This document shows, one piece after another, positions 43,901 through 55,900 of a stretch of 64,000 nucleotides of DNA. The notes beneath the pieces were generated by a model. The model was given only the letters and a program-made list of their open reading frames with translations, was not told the origin of the DNA and searched no databases. A program made the translations under genes and the position numbers. Position 1 is the first letter of the stretch. Each line of letters starts with the position of its first letter. The stretch comes from Leguminivora glycinivorella (lineage: Eukaryota > Arthropoda > Insecta > Lepidoptera > Tortricidae), in NCBI RefSeq assembly GCF_023078275.1, contig NC_062982.1:3484501-3548500 (forward strand), read 5' to 3'.

Positions 43901-46900
43901 CTGAGGTCGTTGCACAGTCGCCATCGGATAATCGGTAGACTGCGGGGTGCCGCAAGGCTCGGGGTGCGGCCCGGTCTGCTACCTGATGCATGTCAACAGC
44001 ATAGGAGGAGTTGTACGTCACGGTACACCCTACATGTTTGCCGATGATCTGTGCACTGTAAGTGCAGGAACCGATCTCGATGACATGAGCCGAAATATAC
44101 AACAAGACATACTCGTAGATGCAATAGTACAATGGTCCCACGATAACGGAATTTTATTAAACGCAGAAAAAACTAAACTTCTTGTAATACATTCTCCGCA
44201 CTTAAGTATGCCAGATCGTAGAACTCATCTTGTTGCCCATAGTTATCAATGTTTACATAATAATAGAACCAACTGCCAATGTAACGCCATAGACAAAGTA
44301 GACTGTGTAACCTACCTAGGAGTTAAAATAGACACTAAATTTTCTTGGTCTCAACATATAGATTATATTTGTAGTAAACTAAAAATATTATTATGTAAGT
44401 TTTATCATCTCAGTTATAAAGTACCTATCGGTACATTAAAATGTTTGTACTTCGCACTGGTAGACTCTATATTGGGATATGCTCTTGATTGTTATGGTCT
44501 CACATTTAAAACCTATATAGATAAATTAGAGTCACTGCAGATTAGGTTTTTAAAACTACTTGTCCCCAAAAAAATTAAAAACATGTGTAAAAACGACTAC
44601 CGAAAACTATTTAAAATATGTAAAATACTCCCGATTAGTTTAAAACACAAGTACCTATTAGCCATCAACAACCATGACAGTCAGGAGCACGACCTGTGTG
44701 GGGCTCCACACGCATATGGCACCAGATCGGTGTCCACGGGTAAATATGAAGTGCCTAGAGTTAACAACTATTACGGTGACAGAACTCTAAAAAAGCGTTT
44801 ACCATACACTCTCAATAGTCTACCTGTGGACATCCGTCTCGAACCAAACAAGCATAAATTTAAGAGAAAATTAAAAAAGTATTTATTAAATAGCCTGCCA
44901 TAGTAACTTGTTCAGTCCTAATTTTAAATGTTTTTAGATATTACTTCCTGTAACTATTCTTAATAAGATACTCTTATCCTGCAGTCAAACTGTTAAACAG
45001 TTTTGCAGGGCCTGTGATAAATTGTAATATTTGTCGACTGTATAGTAATTCAATAAAAAAAAAAAAAAAAAAAAATATCACATCATCAGAATCGGAGCTG
45101 GAGTGGTGCTTAAAAAACACGCACTCATAGAGTACGTTTTCACATTATCCGATCCGATATCGGATGTAGGACCTATATCCCATACATGTAAGCCGCCATA
45201 TTTGATTTTTGCCTTTGAAATCCTTTCGACATCCGATATCGGATCGGATAATGTGAAAACGCACTTACGCCTTGATAAGGCGTGTCCTGATCTGTATCTG
45301 ATGACGACTCAACTCACGTAATACGTACTTTATAAAGGTGCGTCTGTACTTCTTTATCCATGTTCACGATCTCTAACCACCCACCCCGGAGTCCACATTC
45401 ACCCATGTAACCTTTACTGATCGTCATGAAGGAGGTCAATTCTACCTCGTCTGTGTACGGTTTGCCCATTTCTCTCAGCACCTAAGACAATAAGGAAGAA
45501 TAAAGCTAGGAACATACTACACGGACGTCCGTCGTAAATCGACCGCGGACGGGAATCTGGACAATGGAAATACACATAACCGTGCAAACTATCGGTCGAC
45601 GGACGTGGACGTGGCCTTGTGCGCATGGACGTCCGATCGAAATCTGGCTCGCTGGATGTTTTGTTCCGTGCACACTGATCGGTCGCGGTCGCGGTCGATT
45701 TACGACGGACGTCCGCGTAGTATGTTCCTAGCTTAAGAAACAAAAGCTAAGGTATTATATCGATCCGTGGCAAGGAAGCATGTTCTTTCATCTCAAGCGA
45801 GAATCTAGCTGCGTGCCTAGGGGAGGGGTCGCCTGGTCTATTTGTATGGCCAACCTAGGCTCCAGGGGGGAATCCGCGCATGTTTCATCTCACGTTCAGT
45901 ACACCGTTGTTATTGTTACATGGTAGACCGATCGAGTTCAGACACCTGGGGTTACCATGAAGTACTAAAGACCTTCAGATTAGGTGGAGAAAAAGGTACA
46001 CAGCTACATAGCACCGTCCCTCTCTTTCAACCTAAATTGAACGGCTTTAGCACTTCATGGACAATGCAAATCTTTGTGTTATTAGCATGTCAAGCCCCTT
46101 GGTTGCATTTTTTCATTTTAGTCTTTTAGCGGCAGCCTAGAACTAATAAGTATATAAAGTCAGGGCAAGGCCTTTTACTTTACTTGGGACAAGAGCTACA
46201 GTATCAGGATTTCCTAAAGGTTTTTGTTTTAATGCTAAGATTAAAGAGTAAACCTTTTTAAACGAATGGAACTTGCTGCAGGCAGCGTAAACATTGTGCT
46301 GGTACACTTCATCCGCTATTATTAACAGATTGTTCTCGTGAGCAAACTTGATGACAGACTCTATGTTGTCTCTTGACAACACCTGTAAAACAACATTTGT
46401 AAATAAATTATTGTCATCATTAAGAGAGTATATGAAAAAAGAGTGGAAGGGTCAGTTGGAAGTGGAAGACCTAGGCGAACTTTTCTTGTTCAAATCGGGG
46501 AAATATTGCAAAAAGGCCAGGTCAGAAGTACTCGAAACCGACGAGCGTGTATGAGAAACGTTATGAAAGTGTGTGAAGCGAAAGTGATTTGTCAGGATCG
46601 TAGTAAATGGAAATCCGTGATCTCTGCCTACCCCTCTGGGAAACAGGCGTGATTGTATGTATGTATGTATTTTTATGTATGTATTATCATTATTTTTAGG
46701 TCCCTCATTACTCCTACCACTCCTCGTACAATGGCGATCAAACGATGAAAGAGGCTCGTTTCTACGCACATAGTCCAAAAGGGCGCTAGCTGTTATTCTG
46801 ATGTATGCGGTGACAGTACAGTCACAGTATAATAAAGAGTATTATCGTACAGTATGGCCAGTCCCGCTCCCCGCTGAAAGTGCCGCCAATCCCCTCTCAG

Positions 46901-49900
46901 TTACCTAACAGTTACCACCTGTCAAAAAAGCGAACAGTCGACCTGTCATATTTCACTCATACAAGCATAGTACGCGTTTAGCTACTCGAGCTTAGACTGT
47001 GTGCTAGGAATGCGCCTCTTACATATATTTGATCGCCAGTGTCAGAGGTGTGGTTCAGTATAATAAGTAGTATGAAAGAAATAGTTCTAATGAAACTCCG
47101 CAATATGGCGCGAAGTGAGTTCTGCACAGCTGGCTTAGCCGTATGGCAATCGCTGACGCCAGATGTCGATCAAAACGCAGTCTGGCTCTGTCGCGCCAAT
47201 ACGGCTAAAAGCGATATGATCGTGAGCGTTTGTGCATTATAATAAAAAAAAAATCCTTACCTGACCCGTAGGATTTCCGGGATTAATAATAACAATACAC
47301 TTGACACAGCAAGTTTTCTTAGATTTCTCCAAAGCACCCTTCAGCTCGTTCATATCTAGCCCCCACCCTTTGTCCTCATCCAAGTAATAGCCCACCCCTT
47401 CTAACCCGAATTCCACTAGAGTGGCCGAGTAGAGGGGGTATTGAGGTATGGGAATCAGCACGCCTGAAAGACAAACGCATGAATGGCTTATTACTTGTCC
47501 AATGATCTATTAGCCCAATTAAAATGGCAGCAAGCTTTTATGAAAGACTTTCTTCCTTTATTTTGAGTTAATTTAATGCGAAGGGCTGAAAGCAATGTTA
47601 TAAAACGAGTGGTAAATATGAAGGTGGATGGATACAATGGTAGTGGAAGGCCTAAGAAAAGATGGATGGAATGTGTGAACAATGATATGTGAGTGAAAGG
47701 TATTAGTATGGAAATGACGGCTGATAGAGAGGAATGGAGGAAGATATATGATCTGCTGCGCCGACCCCAAATAATGGGAAAAGGGCAAGGGAATGATGAA
47801 TGATGATGATTTTGAGTTAACACAAGAAACAGACAAAAAATTGGTAAAAAAAATATGGCTTTTTAAGTATATTGGAGGTTTGAATGGTGTTCAAGGTTAA
47901 ACACTTCGATTTAAATGAGACCTTATTAGCAAGGTACCATACAATTTAGAAACATTTTGATATGGTTTACACTTAGTGCGTTTTCACATTATCTGATCCG
48001 ATATCGGATGTCGGACCGATATCTCATACATTACAGGCGCCATATTGGATTTTTTCTATTGAAATCCTTCCAACATCCGATATCGGATCGGATAATGTGA
48101 AAACGGTCTTAGGCGTCAAGATATAAATCTTGGTGCCTAACGGCCCAGCCACGACATTGGTCTAAGCGCGGCAGCGGTGAGCGGCAGCCATACGTGTGAA
48201 TGAAAAGTCCCATCGCTGTGTCTCGCTTCAATGTATGGCCGCCGCTCACCGCTGTCGCGCTTAGACCAATGTCGTGGCTGAGCCGTAAGTGTAAGGCTTG
48301 AGTGCACACTGGGCGTACAGCGGGGCGGGTCATGCGGCGTGCAAGTCAAACAATTGAAGTTCATACAAGTGTCCTGAGTCGAAGCTTCATAGGGTGGACG
48401 CACTCTCGTCGGCACCGCTACACGCCCCTCAAAACGCTCCGCTCCGAACCTCCACTCAGGCTTTACACTAGAATACAAATGCGATCCATTATGACTATAG
48501 TATGAATTTTCTGAGATGAACTTTTCGGTTTTGCCCTAATCTGTTAAACAAAGGCCTTTGTATTATTAAATTAAAACGGGACTTAATCGCGTAAAACTTA
48601 CGTTTTATATTTAACCCGATTAAGTCCCGTTTTAATTTAATAATATGAGTGAAGATCGTGTTAGTTTAAATCAATATAAAGGCCTTTGTTTCTATTATTC
48701 GCCGCGGTTAGCTCCCGTTTCCACAGCACGTGCTAGTCTCAGTGTAGTTAAAAAGCAACTAGATCATGATAGCAATGAGGTTCAAATTTATGTGTGCAGG
48801 TAACTTTTTTTGAAGATGACCAAACGTGTTATCTCCGAAAGGGCTTTTTATGGATTTGAACCTTATTGCTATCATGATAGTTGCTTTTTAACTACACTGA
48901 GACTTTAGCACGTGCTGTGGAAACGGGAGCTAACCGCGGCGAATAATAGAAACAAAGGCCTTTGTTTAACAGATTAGAGCAAAAGCGAAAAGTGCATCTC
49001 AGAAAATTCATACTATACCTGTACTCGGACATCACAGAACGGAATATCACAGCTTATACTCACCATCAGGTGGATTCCCTGGAGCAAACAAGTTCAGTAT
49101 ACTTTTTATACCCATGGAAGCTCCAGCCGTTATGAGTACATCCTCCCAGTTAGAAGGATGCCCATCACGATCTTCGATGTACTTGGCTACGTCCTTGCGA
49201 ATGATTTCTATTCCATATGACGCGCTGTAGGCCCCGACTGATCGTCCTCTAAAGACATGAAAGAATAAACACATAACTTCCTAACTCTTGACTCAAGACT
49301 GGAGGGCCGAATACGGACTTAGCCGAGTACGAATATTCGGCTGAATATTCGGTTTAGTAGTAGTAGTAGTAGTAGTAAACACTTTATTGTACAGAAAAAA
49401 TTACATGCACAGAGAATATTATAACGGTTATGTACAAAGGCGAGCTTATCCCTTTAAGGGATCTCTTTAGCTGTTACCGAATCGAATATTCCGCCGAATA
49501 ATTGGTTGCGCCGTATTTTAGATTCTGGCTTAGAGTTAAAAACTTTTCAATTATTAGTAATGGGTATATTTATCTTACTAAAGACTCTTAATGTTCCTAT
49601 AATTTAGTGCACAAGAAAATTTTGGTACGCATTACGCAGTACGCATGTCTAAATCAAATTAAAGAACGAGGAGGAAAGAATAAAAAATATATAAATGGAC
49701 CGTTACAGTCAAGGAATTTAATCCCTATCCATTTCGCCGAAACGTTTTCCAGTAATGGCGGAACGCAAATGGAGAAACACGGCGGGAAAACATTAAAAGT
49801 GCAGCGTCGACCTCAATGACCAAAACTACTCTGACAAGAGTTATAAGTAGTATACGACTAAGAAAATGAATAGTATCGGAAATTGGAATGTCGATTGGTA

Positions 49901-52900
49901 TTATTATTTGTCACATTAAATTGATGATAGATCGCTTAAAAAAATCGCTCTTTTAGTATAAAAACGCTTACGCGTCGTCGTCGTTGAACGCACCCGTACC
50001 ATAGAACGTGTATAAGAAGATCATATCATCCCATACATTAAAATGCGACCGCTTAAGAACGCGCATACACTACACCATACGTAGATGGCGCCACAAAAAA
50101 TGCCTTGTTGCCATCGATTATTTGTAGATTGGCGTTAAGTGTCTCTTTCGAGCCATAAATATGTGTCAAAAGTGACACTTAACGCCATCTACAAGTATAA
50201 TCGAAACCTACAAGACATATTTTTTTTTGTGACGCCATCTATGTGTGGTGTAGTGTATGCGCGTTCTTAGATGGTATGATATGATCTTCTTATATTTACT
50301 TAATCTAGAGATGGGCCGAATATGGATTCGACTTTGCCGAATACGAATTTAACGGCCGAACAATCGGTTCAGCTCTTACCGAACCGAACATTCGGCCGAA
50401 TATTCGGTTACGCCATAATTAAAAAGCATATATGTTAAGATTAAAACTATTAAGGCGATATATTTCCGTAGACGCTGCGCGCACTCGTTTTTTGAAGCGG
50501 TTAAAAACATAGGAAAACGCCATGGAAAAATCTGAAAACGATATATGTTAAATTTCAGGATCTGATGAGTATGTTATGGAGTTGAACAACATGAATGTTA
50601 CAACTTCGCTCGATAGAAAATGACTCCAAAGTTACCTCTTCTCTTAACAATAAATCGTTCCCATGGCTATGATAAGAACTTTTTTGACTTGTTTTTTACT
50701 TCAATATATAGGTAATAAGATTATCTAGATGAATCTGATGAGTTTGTGCCGGTAGCGTCATTAAAATAATATAATATTTACCAAATACTACCAAATCCGC
50801 AAAGGAAAGATGGAACAACTATGAACCCAATTTTAAGACCTGTTACTAATCCTGTTTTTGCAAAAAAAAATTTTTTTTGAAAATTGTTTTGAAATTGAAA
50901 ACATTTTCGATGGCACTTATGGCCTCTTCAGTCGCGCGGCGGCGCTTTCAGAGGATGGACCTGTGTCAGTTTTCTCCGCGTGGTCACGTGTCATTGAAGC
51001 AATGGGGAACATAGCTTTGAGGAGGCAGAAAAAATAATTGCGTGCTAGAAAACAAATAAATAAAGAAAATTCTAATCAAAGCCCGTGAAAAGGTAAGAAA
51101 ATGATAATTTATATATACACGTAAGTATTTCATTTTCATATGATGTTATCAAGTGACATTTACGATATCTAAACATCATAGATTTTAGAAACCCCTAGAT
51201 GACGGGTCTGTGACGTCATTACAGCACAACTTTTCCACTTAGAAAATATATGACTGATGTCCAGCTAGTGAACAAACTTACGCAAAATTTTCATAAAAAT
51301 ATTGAATTGTTCGAAAGAAAAGGCGGCGGTAGGTACAGTACTGATTGAAGATCAGGTACGGTAGGTATTTCTGTCTTTAAAAATTTGGTATAAGGTTAAT
51401 TAGATCGTGCTACCCTCCGTCTATATTTTTTCTGTGTCTATGCCAAACATGTGGCCAGCCTGACAGAAATTTTGTTTGACAACTATCGCCATTTTTCCAC
51501 AATAGTTAAAAGATTTCAGTATTTTAACTTCTCAATAAATTTTGATGAAAGTCCATAATCATACATTGATAAACAGAGGGCGGAATTGCTCATGGCAAAA
51601 ATCAAACGTCAATAGAGTTGGAATGTTAAATTTTATCGACGTATTCAGCTATCGATAAATTCAGTCACCTTTTACATTTCTGACTTTAACATTAACCTCT
51701 TTGATTAGATTAAAAGTAAATTGAATGACATTTAATTACCATTTCTGTCACTAGTCCTTTTGCAACTAATTCACGTTTGAAAATAATGGTTAATCCAAGA
51801 CGAAAAACAGCCAACAAATGGATAAAGAAGTATCCTTGTTTTACTTACGTCGAAAATAACTCAACAATATATACTGATAATTTCAGTTTAATCGATAGTC
51901 GCTAAAATTTTACGTTCCAACTCTATTGACGTTTGATTTCTGCCATGAGTAATTCCGCCCTCTGTTAATAAAGCTGGACATTTTTTTTTTTATTTGGTGG
52001 GTATGATTACGGTACTTGATGTTTAAAGATATTTGTCTAATTTGCAAGATTATACGAATCCTTCAACAAGCTGTCTGACCCCTTTGACAATAGTTGATAC
52101 TTGATATGAATATTACTTGAGAATTTAAGGTAGGCATAGAATGGTATTGATAATTTATCCTGTGCTGGGTTGTATTCCATTTGGAGGTACGGTAGTACGC
52201 CAACACGAGTCAAGCGAAGAGAAAAGCTGTTTTCTTGAAGCATTTTGTCGTTCTTCTGAATCCTCGAATTTTGGGTCTGGTTTAAACCAGATAAATATAA
52301 TTGTCAGGATAACAACTCAATAGCAACTTATCAATAGCAACTTTATTAAATAGACAAAGTTTCAATTGCATAGTTTTCATACTTTAGATTTTATTCATAT
52401 CTTAATATAAATAGCACAGATTTCATCAGTGACTGGCTGAGTGACTTCATCATGTTTGAAGTTGTAGGTTCATAAACAACAAGAATAAAATTCGAAACTT
52501 TGGCATATATATAGCTTAAAGGCTTTCAATATGAAAAAGAAAAAGCGTTATTTATTCACGACTGACAAATTTTATGTGTCTTTTTAAACAACAGTAACAT
52601 GACATAATATCTTTTTACATAAAGTCTATGGTCAAAGAAGCTGATGGTTACTGTGTTCTGTTAACAATAAGTTTATAAGAAAAAACTTCTACATAAAGTA
52701 GAAAACACGCCGAGATGTTAATCTTTCCCCTCCTCCCGCCTCCCCATTTTTATGTCCCCATTTTCAGTTTTATTATATATTCAGGAAAACCGTAAAAGCT
52801 ACGGTTATGATGTTTAGGAGAAGTAGGTATATTTCTATAAAATTCTCTACACAGTATTATCTTTGCAGGTAAATAATTGTAACTCGTAATTTTCAAATTA

Positions 52901-55900
52901 TGCTCCTATTTATTATGGGACTAATGATGAAAACGCAAAAAAAAATCTATTGTATACATTTCGACTGTTATGATACAGCTCATTTCTATGGAACGTCAAA
53001 TTTTTTTTTTGTGGTTTCAGCATTGGACCCTTAATAAAAGTTGTTTATAATGACATCAAAAGTCACTATGCAAAGTTTGAATGGTCCTTTTCATTTCACC
53101 CTCTCGATCTGTAGCTAAGTGTGATTACTAAGAAGTTTCGACGATGGCAGTTGGAGAATCCGAAAAAATCGATAAAATTGATTGTAGCTTAGGGACGTCC
53201 TTAAAAGCAACGACAACGCTGACCAAACATACTGTAACTATAAATCATTCGTATTACTTACACAAATGATGAAACCTAATAAAAAAAAATAAGGCGGGGA
53301 TCGTTTACTATCAGGCGATACAGCTGCTCATTTGCCTCCTATTTCATGAAAAAACTAAGAAAGCCCAGTTAAAATACGGCGATCATTATACTGCGATCCG
53401 TCTGTGTCATGCTGCCGCGCGAATTTGAGTTCCCGTGTGCGACAAGCGAACAGAGCCGCGCGGGCGGGGCGGCCCGGACGCCGCGCACCTCACCCCCTTG
53501 GTTTGGTTAGTTTGACAGATCATCTCGCCTTAAGTGATTGGTAATGGTTACATTATGTTACTAGAACTACATTTGCTCTTATGATTTAGTGGATAACTAA
53601 AACTTAGTTAAAACAACTCTGAACTCTTCTCAACTCTTAAACTATGGGTTTAAAAAAATATATTTATGTTTTGACGCAAAGGTAATTATTTCTTTTTAGT
53701 AGTTCCTTAGAAAGCTACTAAAATAGAAGCTTATTATCAAATGGAATACGTAAGATCTTCATTAGTTATTTACTTTGTTTATTCGGTAAATATTCAGCAA
53801 TGCAACCGAATTATTCGGCCGAATACGAACATTGAAAAACTTGCCGATTATTCGGCCCATCTCTAATTTGAAAAGAGCGATTTTTGGTCAGCGAAAGACG
53901 ATCCGCGTCGATAGGTCTGGAGAGACGCTTATTGACATTTACTTACTTGATGGAAACCTGGAGACAGTCCGTTTTCACACTATCCGATCCCATATCGGAT
54001 GTCGGAAGGATTTCAATGGAAAAAAATCCAAGATGGCGCAGGGTAATGTATGGGATACCGGTCCGACATCCGATATCGGATCGGATAATGTGATAACGCA
54101 CTTACCCACATGCGTCCAGCAGTTCGTTAGCTCGCTGCTTCACATCGCTTGGGAAGTCGTACTTCTCAATCAGCTCTGGAAACGATGCACACGCCAAAAT
54201 CTGACCAAATAAAAATTTGAGATAATACTTAATGTGTGTCTTTAGACCAAGAAAGACCAAGGGAGGTAATTATGAGACAATTCCTTACGAGCACTTAAAA
54301 ATTCCATCGCGGTAGTTTTAGAAATACCATCGATGCTGATTTGACTCAGAATTTACGGCTGCCCTATCCATAATTCTTGGGCTACGACTTTGTTTAATTA
54401 CCATTTGAATGGACTCCAGGGGGGTTACCATGACGTACTAAAGACGTTCAGTTTAGGTTGAGAGAAAGGGACACAGCTATAGCAGTTACATAGCTCCGTC
54501 CCTCTCTCTCAACCTAAACTGAACGGCTTTAGCACGTCATGGTAACCCCCCTGGTCCAAAATCTCGGCTACCCTACACTGTTGCGCAAGAAGTTGATAAA
54601 CTAGAAGTATGCGGCTTTCAAACCTAGTGATTGTGCTTTGAATCATCATCATCTTCATCATTTGCAACCATAGAGGAATAAGTAAGGGAAGATTTGTAAC
54701 TCCATACATCAGTAAATGCGGGTTATTTGTATAGGCATAGTTAAGTGACATCTAGCGACAATCACGCGTCAACTAGCGTAAATTATCAGTACTGCTACTT
54801 TTCAATAGATGTCGCGACGAACGAAAAGTCTAATGTTCACCAATTTTTAGCTAATATTACAATAGTAATAATCAATAGTAATCAGTATTCTGTTATCAAT
54901 TCCTTCTGCTTGTAATATAAGTGTAGAGATTTCTTACAATCTGAATTATAACCTCACTATGACATAGTTCTACAGTGGCCCAGGGTTCCAATTAGTTGAC
55001 TGTACCTGTCGAATGAAAGTAATAGGCTTCGCTCCCATTGCATGTGCGTCGCCAAGGTTAGCTCTGATTACCTTCTTGAACGGCTTATTGGCTCCCTGCA
55101 AAGTCATAGTGATCATCATTGAAGGAATAAAGGGGTAAATTATACTATCGTACATTATAGCCACTCCCGCTGCCCACCCGCTCTCGGTTACCTCACAGTT
55201 ACCTACCTCCTGTCAAAAACACGATCTGACAAAAGAAGACAGGTGTCTTACCTCACTTATACAAGCATTTACACATACACGAGCTTAGATTGTATTTTAC
55301 AAAAACGACTGGCATAGTCTGACCTTCCAACCCGAAGGGTAGCTAGACCTTATGGGGGATTAGTCCGGTTTCCACACGATGTTTTCCTTCACCGAAAAGC
55401 GACTAAATTCCGAAAAACTCATTGGTACGAGCCGGGGTTCGTCCCACGACCTCCAGATTGAAACCGCCTCCACAGACGGGAGACAAAACTGTTTTGTCTC
55501 CGTCGTATTTGTATGAAAAGTTGCGTCGCCTCGTGTGCGCACCTTCATACTAGTCCATAGAACGAGCGACGGAGACAAAACAGTTTTGTCTCCCGTCTGT
55601 GGGGGCCCTTACGCTTATAATCCTAGACAGCTATACCATTGAAGTAGGATGACCATATGACATGATGTACCTACCAGTGGCGACGCGTGAAATTTTTTGT
55701 TGGTAAAGCCGGAGGGGTTTTTGGGATCAGCTTTGTATGGACTTCTACAGATACTGCAGAATTTTAGGGAATCCGTTGGGAACCGAGTTGTACCGACGCA
55801 GCGCCACTGGAACCTACCATAAGCACAGTATAATAAATAGTACTATCGTACAGTATGGCCACTCCCGCTCCCCGCTGAAAGCGCCGCCCACCCCCTCTCG

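Noticed and set aside
45414..45743. 109-codon minus-strand frame beginning MFLKLGTYY
   Set aside because: It overlaps a MITE with GACGTCC arms and only its end touches exon 7; the real exon is in the splice-defined frame.
48109..48478. Overlapping frames on both strands (67-113 codons)
   Set aside because: They fall on a palindromic MITE and flanking GC-rich repeat, where open frames on both strands are expected.
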